Of a DNA stretch of 64,000 nucleotides, positions 23,951-31,771 are shown piece after piece. The position numbers and the translations under genes were made by a program. The DNA comes from an uncultured Subdoligranulum sp. GTDB taxonomy: Bacteria > Bacillota > Clostridia > Oscillospirales > Ruminococcaceae. Positions within the stretch are counted from its first letter, which is position 1; each line of letters opens with the position of its first letter. The notes beneath the pieces were generated by a model. The model did no database searches. It had not been told where the DNA came from and saw nothing but the letters and a program-made list of their open reading frames with translations. The DNA lies in contig NZ_OZ007030.1 in assembly GCF_963931595.1 (NCBI RefSeq), forward strand, positions 2,472,481 through 2,536,480, written 5' to 3'.

Positions 23951-24790
23951 ATGGAAACAACGGTACAAAGCAAAAAGCTCACGCCCGGCAAGGTGATCGT
24001 GGACATCGTGCTCTTCCTGCTGGCGGTCTTCTTCATCTTCCCGCTGTACTGGATCGTCACCGGTTCCTTCAAGGACCGGGTGGCGGTGAACGCCAACCCG
24101 CCGGTCTGGTTCCCCACCGCCCCCACGCTGGACAACTACCAGCGCCTGTTTGACAATCCCGCCCTGCTCTGGCTGGGCAACACTGTGCTCATGGCCGTGG
24201 CAGCCATGGCGCTGACCTGCATCACCGCCGCCATGGCGGGCTACGTGCTGGCCAAGAAGCGGTTCCCCGGCCGGGCACTGATCTTCAGCATCATGATCTG
24301 CGCCATGGCCCTGCCCAAGCAGGTCATCCTGATCCCCCTGCTCAAGGAGATGAGCTTCCTGGGCCTGCATGACACCCTGTGGGCGGTCATCCTGCCCACG
24401 GTAGGCTGGCCCTTCGGCATCTTCCTGATGAAGCAGTTCAGCGAGACCATCCCCGGTGAGATGATCGAGGCTGCCCGCATCGACGGTGCCGGCGAGATCC
24501 GCACCTTCGTCAGCGTGGTGCTGCCCATGGTCACCCCCGGCATCGGCGCGCTGGCCATCTTCACCTTCATCAACAGCTGGAACGACTACTTCCTGCAGCT
24601 GATCATGCTGAACTCCACCAAGAGCCTGACCATCTCGCTGGGCATTGCCAAGATCCAGGCGGAAATGTCCAACGACTACGGCCTCATCATGGCGGGCGCC
24701 GCCCTGGCCGCCATCCCCATCATCGCGGTCTTCCTGGCGTTCCAGAAATATTTCACCCAGGGCATCGCCATGGGCGCCGTCAAGGGCTGA
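23951..24790 (+). CDS. Sugar ABC transporter permease (MalG-like)
   Basis: This 279-residue inner-membrane protein is the second permease of the importer. The first helix is VDIVLFLLAVFFIFPLYW, and WFPTAPTLDNYQRLF is typical of MalG/LacG proteins. The EAA loop is IEAARIDGAGEIRTFVSVVLP and the C-terminus ends KYFTQGIAMGAVKG, as in the family. It lies 13 nt after the first permease with GAGGAGG overlapping the intergenic gap. Confidence 0.92.
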   Translation: METTVQSKKLTPGKVIVDIVLFLLAVFFIFPLYWIVTGSFKDRVAVNANPPVWFPTAPTLDNYQRLFDNPALLWLGNTVLMAVAAMALTCITAAMAGYVLAKKRFPGRALIFSIMICAMALPKQVILIPLLKEMSFLGLHDTLWAVILPTVGWPFGIFLMKQFSETIPGEMIEAARIDGAGEIRTFVSVVLPMVTPGIGALAIFTFINSWNDYFLQLIMLNSTKSLTISLGIAKIQAEMSNDYGLIMAGAALAAIPIIAVFLAFQKYFTQGIAMGAVKG

Positions 24791-24872
24791 TTTTCCCCAC
24801 TGTTTTTCCGCGGGCGGCCCGCCCCGGGCCGCCCCCTTTTGCAGGTCATTTCGGAAGGAGCAAACTGCAACT

Positions 24873-25811
24873 ATGAAAGATATCAACAAATACCGCGGCG
24901 TCATTCCGGCGTTCTATGCCTGCTATGACAAGGACGGAGCCATCTCCACCGAGGGCGTCAGGGCCCTGACCCGCCACCTGATCGCCAAGGGCGTCAAGGG
25001 CGTCTATGTGGGCGGTTCCTCCGGCGAGTGCATCTACCAGAGCGTGGCGGAGCGCAAGGCCGTGCTGGAAGCCGTCATGAGCGAGGCCAAGGGCAAGATC
25101 ACCGTCATTGCCCACATCGCCTGCAACAACACCGCCGACAGCGCCGAGCTGGCCGCCCATGCGGAGAGCTGCGGCGTGGATGCCATCGCGGCCATCCCGC
25201 CCATCTACTTCCACCTGCCCAACTACGCCATCGCCGACTACTGGAACGCCATGAGCGCCGCGGCCCCCCACACCGAATTCGTCATCTACAACATTCCCCA
25301 GCTGGCCGGCACCGCCCTGACCATGCCGCTGCTGGAGGAGATGCTCAAGAACCCCAACGTCATCGCGGTGAAGAACTCCTCCATGCCGGTGCAGGACATC
25401 CAGATGTTCAAGGATGCGGGCATCGCCGCCCGGGGCGAGGACGGCTTCGCGGTGTTCAACGGCCCCGACGAGCAGTTTGTCTCGGGCCGGGTCATGGGCG
25501 CCGACGGCGGCATCGGCGGCACCTACGCCGTCATGCCGGAGCTGTTCCTCAAGATGAACGAGCTGCTGGGCAAGGGCGAGATCACCAAGGCCCGCCACGT
25601 GCAGTACCTGGCCGACCGCATCATCTACAAGATGTGCGAGGCCCACGGCAACCTGTACGCCGTGCAGAAGGAGATTCTGCGCCGCATGTACGGCCTGGAG
25701 CTGGGCGGCGTGCGGCCGCCGCTGCCCAACCTGGCGGCCTCCGATGAGCCCGTCGTGGCGGCGGCCCAGGCGATGATCGAGAGCGCCCTGGCCGAGATCC
25801 AGACGTTATAA
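24873..25811 (+). CDS. nanA: N-acetylneuraminate lyase (DapA/NanA family)
   Basis: This 312-residue class I aldolase should split N-acetylneuraminate into ManNAc and pyruvate. The carboxylate-binding motif GGSSGECIYQS, the catalytic Tyr in FVIYNIPQLAG and the Schiff-base Lys in VIAVKNSS are all present. The GGSSGE form rather than the GTTGE of dihydrodipicolinate synthases supports lyase activity. GGAAGGAG precedes the ATG at 24873. Its place between a sugar importer and NanE/NanK makes the assignment firm, though a 2-keto-3-deoxy acid aldolase of the same fold cannot be fully excluded. Confidence 0.92.
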   Translation: MKDINKYRGVIPAFYACYDKDGAISTEGVRALTRHLIAKGVKGVYVGGSSGECIYQSVAERKAVLEAVMSEAKGKITVIAHIACNNTADSAELAAHAESCGVDAIAAIPPIYFHLPNYAIADYWNAMSAAAPHTEFVIYNIPQLAGTALTMPLLEEMLKNPNVIAVKNSSMPVQDIQMFKDAGIAARGEDGFAVFNGPDEQFVSGRVMGADGGIGGTYAVMPELFLKMNELLGKGEITKARHVQYLADRIIYKMCEAHGNLYAVQKEILRRMYGLELGGVRPPLPNLAASDEPVVAAAQAMIESALAEIQTL

Positions 25812-25883
25812 TCCGGCGGCAGGCTTCCCTGGTGGCAGGGGAGCCTGTCCCTGTTTGGGGACCTTCCCCGGAAAGGACCGACT

Positions 25884-26333
25884 ATGATCACCGATACGCT
25901 GGAAAATCTTTCCCGCTACCGCGGCCTGCACCCGAATCTGGACCTTGCCATTGACTGGCTGCAGCATTATACTGTAGGGGATCTTCCCAACGGCCGCACC
26001 GAGGTGGCCGGGGAAAAGGTGTTCATCAACGTGATGGACGCCGACCTGCGGGACGCCGAGGGCGCCGCCTTCGAGTACCACCGCCGCTACGCCGATCTGC
26101 AGATCGACCTCACCGGGTCGGAGCACTGGGGCTGGGCGGTCTCCGGCACCGAGGACAAGCCCTACGACGAGGCCGCCGACGCCGGGTTCGTGACCGGGCC
26201 CGAGCAGGCGGGCGGTGAGCTGGGCGAGGGACGGTTTGCCCTCTTTTTCCCCGGCGAACCCCACAAACCCAGCTGCCGCACCCCCGGGTGCGACCACGTC
26301 CGCAAGGCCGTGGTGAAGATCGAGATGCTGTAA
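25884..26333 (+). CDS. YhcH/YjgK/YiaL-family protein, possible sialic-acid anomerase or mutarotase
   Basis: This 149-residue cupin-fold DUF386 protein has the family landmarks GRTEVAGEKVFINVMD, EYHRRYADLQIDLTGSEHWGW and the metal-site region FALFFPGEPHKPSC. E. coli YhcH (NanQ), encoded in a nan operon, speeds sialic-acid mutarotation, and the position here between nanA and nanE argues for the same job. It lies 72 nt after nanA; the gap contains a modest hairpin-like GC-rich stretch but no terminator. Confidence 0.9.
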   Translation: MITDTLENLSRYRGLHPNLDLAIDWLQHYTVGDLPNGRTEVAGEKVFINVMDADLRDAEGAAFEYHRRYADLQIDLTGSEHWGWAVSGTEDKPYDEAADAGFVTGPEQAGGELGEGRFALFFPGEPHKPSCRTPGCDHVRKAVVKIEML

Positions 26334-26349
26334 AAGGAGCGTGTTTTCG

Positions 26350-27051
26350 ATGAACAAGGAACAGATTTTCAACCAGATCCATCACGGGCTCATCGTCTCC
26401 TGCCAGGCGCTGGAGAACGAGCCCCTGTATACCCCCGAGGGCGGCGTCATGCCGCTGATGGCCAAGGCCGCCGCCATGAGCGGGGCGGTGGGCATCCGCG
26501 CCAACACCGTGCGGGACATCACCCAGATCAAGGCGGTGGTGGACCTGCCGGTGATCGGCATCATCAAAAAGGATTATCCCGGCACCCCCATGTACATCAC
26601 CGTGACGATGGCCGAGGTGGACGCCCTGGTTGCCTGCGGCGTGGACATCCTGGCCGTGCAGGGCACCAGCGCCCTGCGCCCTGACGGCAAGACCGCGCCG
26701 GAGTTCATCCGGGAGGTCAAGGCCAAGTACCCCGACCAGCTACTGATGGCGGACATTGCCACCTTTGAGGAGGCCATGGCCTGCGCCGAGGCGGGGGCCG
26801 ACTTTGTGGGCACCACCATGCGGGGCTACACCCCCGAGACCACCGGCATCAACGACATCGACTTCGACTTCGTGGCCAAGCTGGCCAAAGAGTGCCCGGC
26901 CAAGGTCATTGCCGAGGGGCACATCCACTACCCCGAGCAGGCCCGCAAGGCGCTGGAGGCCGGTGCCTACGCCCTGGTGGTGGGCGGTGCCATCACCCGT
27001 CCCGCCGAGATCACGGCCCGGTTCACCGCGGCCATCCAGGACCTGAAATAA
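26350..27051 (+). CDS. nanE: N-acetylmannosamine-6-phosphate 2-epimerase
   Basis: This 233-residue TIM-barrel enzyme converts ManNAc-6-P to GlcNAc-6-P. NanE motifs are GGVMPLMAKAA, GIIKKDYPGTPMYIT (with the catalytic Lys), LMADIATFEEAMAC, and VIAEGHIHYPEQA. Length is usual. AAAGGAG lies 10 nt before the ATG at 26350; an in-frame GTG at 26341 is too close to it. It is followed after 10 nt by the kinase gene that supplies its substrate. Confidence 0.95.
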   Translation: MNKEQIFNQIHHGLIVSCQALENEPLYTPEGGVMPLMAKAAAMSGAVGIRANTVRDITQIKAVVDLPVIGIIKKDYPGTPMYITVTMAEVDALVACGVDILAVQGTSALRPDGKTAPEFIREVKAKYPDQLLMADIATFEEAMACAEAGADFVGTTMRGYTPETTGINDIDFDFVAKLAKECPAKVIAEGHIHYPEQARKALEAGAYALVVGGAITRPAEITARFTAAIQDLK

Positions 27052-27061
27052 AGGAGCAGCC

Positions 27062-27973
27062 ATGAGCAAACTCTATCTGGGCATCGACATCGGCGGCACG
27101 GCGGTGAAGCTGGGCCTCGTGGACGGGACCGGCGCCGTGCTGGACCGGGCGGAGCGCAGCGTCAGCTTTGATAACTACCGCACTCCCATCCTGGACACCG
27201 TGCGGGCAGCCGCCGCCGACTTCACCGCCGGGCGGCGGGACAGTCTTTCCGGCATCGGCGTGTCCGCCACCGGCCAGATCGACAGCCGCCAGGGCATCGT
27301 GGCGGGCACCTGCGGCAGCCTGCCCGGCTGGGTGGGCGCCCCCATCAAGGCCCGTCTGGAGGAGGACTTCCATCTGCCCGTCACGGTGGCCAACGACGCC
27401 AACTGCATGTGTCTGGGCGAAGCCTGGGTGGGTGCGGCCAAAGGCTGCACCGATGTCATCGGCATCACCATCGGCACCGGCATCGGCGGGGGCATCCTCA
27501 CCGGCGGGCGGCTGCTGGAGGGCGCCCGGGGTCTGGGCGGCGAGATGGGCCACTACCGCACCCATGCCATCGACGGGGTGGACTGCACCTGCGGCGCCAA
27601 AGGCTGCTGGGAGCGGTACGCCTCCACCACGGCGCTGGTCCGGGCTGCCAAAGCCATGGACCCGGCGCTCACCGACGGGCGGGCAATCTTTACAGCTGCC
27701 CGGGAGGGCCGCGCCGACGTGCTGGCCCTGCTGGACCGTTGGATCGACGAGATCGCCCAGGGTCTGGCGGGGATGGTGCATATCTTCAACCCCCAGCGCA
27801 TCCTGGTGGGGGGCGGCGTCAGCGCCCAGCAGGAACTGCTGATCCAGCCGCTGGAACACAAGGTGAAGGCCGCCGTCATGCCCGCCTTTGCCGAGGGGCT
27901 CACCGTCACCGCCGCGGCGCTGCAGAATGACGCCGGGCTGGTGGGGGCCGTGTGGTACCTGCTCCATTCCTGA
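27062..27973 (+). CDS. nanK: ROK-family kinase, probable N-acetylmannosamine kinase
   Basis: This 303-residue sugar kinase has the ATP-binding motif GIDIGGTAVKLGLVD, the catalytic Asp in VANDANCMCLGE, a glycine-rich IGTGIGGGIL, and the ROK zinc knuckle CTCGAKGCWERYAS. In operon context it should phosphorylate ManNAc to ManNAc-6-P for NanE. A general glucokinase role cannot be ruled out by sequence alone. It ends the operon, followed by a terminator. Confidence 0.9.
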   Translation: MSKLYLGIDIGGTAVKLGLVDGTGAVLDRAERSVSFDNYRTPILDTVRAAAADFTAGRRDSLSGIGVSATGQIDSRQGIVAGTCGSLPGWVGAPIKARLEEDFHLPVTVANDANCMCLGEAWVGAAKGCTDVIGITIGTGIGGGILTGGRLLEGARGLGGEMGHYRTHAIDGVDCTCGAKGCWERYASTTALVRAAKAMDPALTDGRAIFTAAREGRADVLALLDRWIDEIAQGLAGMVHIFNPQRILVGGGVSAQQELLIQPLEHKVKAAVMPAFAEGLTVTAAALQNDAGLVGAVWYLLHS

Positions 27974-27984
27974 AACTTCCGCAT

Positions 27985-28027
27985 ACAAAAAACGCTCTGC
28001 TGTGCAGAACAGCAGGGCGTTTTTGTT
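27985..28027 (+). terminator. Terminator of the sialic-acid operon
   Basis: AACGCTCTGCTGT and ACAGCAGGGCGTT form a long stem, flanked by AAAAAA and TTTTTGTTTT. Confidence 0.92.
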
Positions 28028-28056
28028 TTGACGCAACAGGAACTTTGTGCTACAAT
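28028..28056 (+). promoter_or_regulatory. Promoter of the TetR-type gene
   Basis: TTGACG at 28028 and TACAAT at 28051 are 17 nt apart, immediately after the terminator T-run and 30 nt before the ATG. Confidence 0.82.
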
Positions 28057-28086
28057 AGCCGAATACAGAAAGGGAGGGAAGGAGCC

Positions 28087-28632
28087 ATGGGCGCAGATGT
28101 GAAGCGGGAGATCACCGAGACATTGCTCCGGCTGCTGGAGAAAAAGAGTCTTGAAAAGATCACCGTCAAGGAGCTGGTGACACTGTGCGGCATCAGCCGC
28201 CAGACCTTTTACTACCATTTTGAGGATGTGCTGGACGTGGTGGACTGGTGGACCCGCCAGGGCGCCCAGCACCTGATGGAGGAAAGCCTGCACACCGACG
28301 ATCCCTGCAAGGCGCTGCGGCTCTTTGTGGACTACACGGCGGAGCACCGCCAGACGCTGCAGCACCTTCTGGCCAGCAGATGGCGGGAACAGCTGGAGCG
28401 GCGGCTGGTGCAGGTGTTCACCACCTACCTGCAGGATATGCTCCACCGCATGCATCCTAACCTGGCCATGTCCCCCGCCGACGAGGAGGCCTTCCTCACC
28501 TTTTACGCCTGCGGCATCCTGGGGCTGCTGATGGACCGTCCGCCCCGCACCGACGCCGAGAAGGAAGCCCTGGTCAACCAGCTGTACTGGCTGCTCTTCC
28601 AGAATCCCTGGGGGCACATCCTCCGTTCCTGA
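28087..28632 (+). CDS. TetR/AcrR-family transcriptional regulator
   Basis: This 181-residue regulator has an N-terminal TetR helix-turn-helix (KITVKELVTLCGISRQTFYYHFEDVLDVVDWW) and a C-terminal helical domain with HRQTLQHLL and a late amphipathic helix. Its pattern fits the DhaS/TetR_C_7-like group that often controls nearby membrane or stress genes. The ATG at 28087 has GGAAGGAG; upstream in-frame starts would run through the terminator and promoter. It is convergent with the radical SAM gene, only 5 nt apart and with no terminator between. Its target is unknown. Confidence 0.88.
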   Translation: MGADVKREITETLLRLLEKKSLEKITVKELVTLCGISRQTFYYHFEDVLDVVDWWTRQGAQHLMEESLHTDDPCKALRLFVDYTAEHRQTLQHLLASRWREQLERRLVQVFTTYLQDMLHRMHPNLAMSPADEEAFLTFYACGILGLLMDRPPRTDAEKEALVNQLYWLLFQNPWGHILRS

Positions 28633-28637
28633 GGGGG

Positions 28638-29996
28638 TTATTCTGCTTTTCCGGGGTGGCTCTCGCTCCACAGTTTGTCGGCCTGGGGCTTCCAGGCTTC
28701 GGCATAGGGGGTGGTGCGGTCGCAGAGGGTGTCCACCGCCTCGGGGGATTCGTAGTCGGTGGAGACAGCGCCGGTGGCGTGGACCATGGCCCGCAGTTTT
28801 TCGGGGTTTTCCAGCATGGGGCAGGGGCGCAGCATGTTGCCGTTGAAGGGCTGGCCGTCGTGGTAGGCCATGAAAATCGGCGATTTCAGCGCTTCCAGCA
28901 GCGTGCAGTTGCGGATGTTCACGTTGGAATAGTGGATGAAGACACAGGGCTCCACATCGCCCCGGGCGTTGATGTGCAGGTAGCGCCGGCCGCCCGCGAT
29001 GCAGCCGCCCACATACTCGGCGTCGTTCTGGAAGTCCATCGAGAAGATGGGCTTGGTCTTGCGGAAGGCGCGGATGCGGTTGTAGACCTCGGTGCGCTGT
29101 TCCGGGGTGGGCAGCAGCTGGGGCGCGGCCCCGCTGCCCACCGGCATGTAGTGGAAGAACCAGACAAACAGCGCGCCCGCCTCGACAAGGGAATCAAAGA
29201 AGGCTTCGCTGCTGATATCGGCGTAGTTGGCGCTGGTGTAGCAGGCCGAGATGCCGAAGGGCAGCTTGTGGGCTTTCAGCAGTTTCATGGCCTTCTGGAC
29301 CTTCTCATAGGCGCCCTGGCCGCGGCGGGAGTCGTTGGCCTCCTCGAAGCCCTCCAGGCTGAAGGCGGGCACAAAGTTCTTCACCCGCAGCATCTCCCGG
29401 CAGAAATCCTCGTCGATGAGGGTGCCGTTGGTGAAGCTGAGGAACTCGCAGTCGCTGTGCTTCTCGCAGAGGGCGATGACATCCTTCTTGCGCACCAGCG
29501 GCTCGCCGCCCGTGAAGATGTACATGTAGGTGCCCAGTTCCTTGCCCTGGGTGACGATGGAATCCAGCTCCTCAAAGGTCAGGTTGAGCCGGTTGCCGTA
29601 CTCCGCCGCCCAGCAGCCCGTGCAGTGCATGTTGCACGCCGAGGTGGGGTCCAGCAGGATGGCCCAGGGCACGTTGCAGTTTTCCCTGCGGCTCACCTCG
29701 TCCTGCCGGGCGCTGCCCAGCAGGCTGGCGTTGAGGATGAAGTTGCGGAAAAAGGCCTGCCGCACCCCCGGGTCCAGCTCGTACACCTTCATGATGAGCT
29801 GGTACCAGTTGTTCTTCTCCTCGATGGCCTGGCGGAATCCCGCCCGCTGCTTGACATACCAGTCCTTGGGCGTGACGGTATCGATGAGTTTCATGATCTT
29901 GGGAATGTTGGTTTCAGGGTCCTTTTCCAGATAGTGCAGGACCTGCTCCAGCCCGGCCGCCATGGCGGCGTTCTTGAGCGACGGATTCTGTGCCAT
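28638..29996 (-). CDS. Radical SAM protein with C-terminal extension
   Basis: This 452-residue radical SAM enzyme has an N-terminal helical domain of about 110 residues. The [4Fe-4S] motif CNMHCTGC lies within LLDPTSACNMHCTGCWAAEY, and the SAM-binding GGE is in YIFTGGEPLVRK. C-terminal cysteines around GGCIAGG, VEPCVFIHYS, LRPCPML and DTLCDR could hold an auxiliary cluster in SPASM style. Such proteins are common in gut Clostridia without a known substrate, and I see no precursor peptide beside it. The N-terminus starts with a polar helix and has no signal. GGAGGTG precedes the ATG. Confidence 0.85.
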   Translation of the reverse strand: MAQNPSLKNAAMAAGLEQVLHYLEKDPETNIPKIMKLIDTVTPKDWYVKQRAGFRQAIEEKNNWYQLIMKVYELDPGVRQAFFRNFILNASLLGSARQDEVSRRENCNVPWAILLDPTSACNMHCTGCWAAEYGNRLNLTFEELDSIVTQGKELGTYMYIFTGGEPLVRKKDVIALCEKHSDCEFLSFTNGTLIDEDFCREMLRVKNFVPAFSLEGFEEANDSRRGQGAYEKVQKAMKLLKAHKLPFGISACYTSANYADISSEAFFDSLVEAGALFVWFFHYMPVGSGAAPQLLPTPEQRTEVYNRIRAFRKTKPIFSMDFQNDAEYVGGCIAGGRRYLHINARGDVEPCVFIHYSNVNIRNCTLLEALKSPIFMAYHDGQPFNGNMLRPCPMLENPEKLRAMVHATGAVSTDYESPEAVDTLCDRTTPYAEAWKPQADKLWSESHPGKAE

Positions 29997-30072
29997 AAGG
30001 GTGCACCTCCAAATATTGCTAGTCCTTTTGTACGCGGCCGGGGTGCCCTGTTATGCACGCGGCCGCATATCA

Positions 30073-30078
30073 TGTATA
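30073..30078 (-). promoter_or_regulatory. Extended -10 of the radical SAM gene
   Basis: On the minus strand TGCTATACA is an extended -10 (TGnTATACA) about 80 nt before the ATG. No good -35 is visible. Confidence 0.45.
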
Positions 30079-30117
30079 GCATACCACTGCGAAACCCGTC
30101 GAAAACACTGTTATTTT

Positions 30118-30412
30118 GGCCCCGGTGTCCTGACAATTCCGGGGTTTTGTCAAGTTTTTCTGATACAAAGAGAGCTCCGTGCCCTTTCGGGCACGGAGCT
30201 CTCTTGCCGTTCAGGCAACCTATGGGAGAATTGTAAACCGGTCCGTTCCTGCGGAGATGCGCCGCAGGAACGGACACCGCCAGGGAAATTTTACCCAAAA
30301 TTGTGTGCGAGGAGTTCGCGACGAGTGCGCGGTTTTGGGTAAAATTTTGTCGAGGGGGAATCCAAAGGGGGGGAACAGGCCCGTCAGGCACCGCCGTGCG
30401 GGACTGTTCCCC
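30118..30412. repeat. Intergenic cluster of five strong hairpins
   Basis: This 295-nt non-coding stretch holds five hairpins in a row. They are CCCCGG/CCGGGG near 30122-30144; a perfect 15-pair stem GAGAGCTCCGTGCCC with loop TTTC at 30170-30203; and a perfect 14-pair stem GTCCGTTCCTGCGG at 30241-30275. Next comes a perfect 15-pair AT-rich stem AAATTTTACCCAAAA with a 32-nt loop at 30286-30347. Last is GGGGAACAG/CTGTTCCCC with an inner CCCG/CGGG at 30370-30412. The last may end the DUF4340 operon. The others are unexplained and look like mobile or dispersed repeat units. Confidence 0.7.
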
Positions 30413-30430
30413 TCTTTGAGCACGCAAGCT

Positions 30431-31771
30431 TCAGCTGTCCAGTCCCAGCGTGATGGCGTTCACCGCCTCGGTCAGGTCCACCACCAGCGACCGGGATACA
30501 TAGCCCAGCGTGGTGCCGTCCAGCTGGACCAGGCAGTTGTCGCCGTCGTACTGGTACATGGTCACCGTCAGCTGGGGGAAGCTGTCGTTGTCCAGATGCA
30601 CCGTGAAGGAGGCTTCCTCCTTCTTGGCGGGCGTTTCGGTGTTGAACTCGTTGACCTTCAGCCCGTCCACCGCGCTCTGCACATCGTCAAACTCCACCAC
30701 GTCGTCGCCGATCTTGTAGGTGTCGCCCTTCTTCTCCACCGTGTAGGTGGTGCCGTCGATGGTGAAGTCGATGCTCTCCACACCGTCCCAGTTGAGGGAC
30801 AGCACCTCGTCGGGGCGCAGCGTGTCGTAGCCGGTGTCGGCGATGTCATTGGTGTAGGTGTCGCTGTCCACCGCGTAGATGATGGGCGAATCGTCCATCC
30901 GCATATAGCAGTTGTCCCCCTTCTTGCCGAAGGCCAGGGAGAAGCTGCCCTGCTCCTTATCCTCGGTGGTGTAGCTCACCGTGAAGGTCACCGCCGGCGC
31001 GTCGAGGCCGTAGTCCGCCAGCACCGAATCGTCCGCCGTGTAGGTCTTGTAGTCGGTGCGGTCCAGGTCCTTCAGCGTCGTCATGAAGTCCTCCACCTTG
31101 CTGGTGGAAAGGGCCTTGTAGCTGCCGTTATCGTTCAGATAATACTCGCAGGCGTCGGTGTAGGTCAGCTCCTCATCGGGGTGGTGCTCCACCGTGAAGG
31201 CGCTCTCCCCGGTGGCCACGATGGAATCCAGCGTGTCGTAATCGGGGATGGTGTCCTGGCGCATCAGGTCGTCCCGGTCGGAGGCGATATACTGCTCGGG
31301 GTCATCGTCCACCAGGTAGACTGTGCCGTCCCCCAGGGTCAGGTAGCGCTTTTCGTCCATGGTGGAGTAGTCGCCCATCTGCAGGGTGGTGGTGCCGTCC
31401 GCACTGGTGAAGGTGATGGTGCAGGAGGGATTGTCCAGGCCGTACTGGCCGTAGTCCTCCACATTCTCAATGATGAAGCTGGCGTGGACGCTCTCGAAAT
31501 GGTCCAGGAAGTCGCTCATCTTGTCCTGGTCGATGGGGAAGTCGGCGTCCGAGGCATCCTGCCAGGTGTCGTTTTCCTTCACGAAGTGGAGCGTGCTGCC
31601 GTCCTTGGTCCAGGAAACGTCGGTGAGGGCGCTCTCGGCGGTGGCGTAGATCTCCTCATCCACCGTGGAGATGGTGTCGATGTGCTTCTGCACCCCCGAC
31701 ACGATGGTGATGACGGCGCAGAGCACCACCAGCACGCCGATCAGGACGACCAGTTTTTTCTGTCGATTCAT
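30431..31771 (-). CDS. DUF4340-domain membrane-anchored protein of a Gld-like ABC system
   Basis: This 446-residue protein has one N-terminal membrane helix (KKLVVLIGVLVVLCAVITIVSG) and an external region built from repeated DUF4340 beta units. Examples are YGLDNPSCTITFTSADGTTTL and YGLDAPAVTFTVSYTT, both with the YGLD-P hallmark. Its ATG overlaps the stop of the preceding GldG-like gene by 4 nt. DUF4340 proteins are typical companions of GldG/GldF-like transporters. The molecular role is not known; the domain probably assembles with the external part of GldG. Confidence 0.88.
   Translation of the reverse strand: MNRQKKLVVLIGVLVVLCAVITIVSGVQKHIDTISTVDEEIYATAESALTDVSWTKDGSTLHFVKENDTWQDASDADFPIDQDKMSDFLDHFESVHASFIIENVEDYGQYGLDNPSCTITFTSADGTTTLQMGDYSTMDEKRYLTLGDGTVYLVDDDPEQYIASDRDDLMRQDTIPDYDTLDSIVATGESAFTVEHHPDEELTYTDACEYYLNDNGSYKALSTSKVEDFMTTLKDLDRTDYKTYTADDSVLADYGLDAPAVTFTVSYTTEDKEQGSFSLAFGKKGDNCYMRMDDSPIIYAVDSDTYTNDIADTGYDTLRPDEVLSLNWDGVESIDFTIDGTTYTVEKKGDTYKIGDDVVEFDDVQSAVDGLKVNEFNTETPAKKEEASFTVHLDNDSFPQLTVTMYQYDGDNCLVQLDGTTLGYVSRSLVVDLTEAVNAITLGLDS

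Noticed and set aside
30166..30204. Simple terminator for the radical SAM or DUF4340 gene
   Set aside because: It lies upstream of the radical SAM gene and over 200 nt beyond the DUF4340 stop, with a better-placed hairpin in between. It is treated as part of the hairpin cluster.
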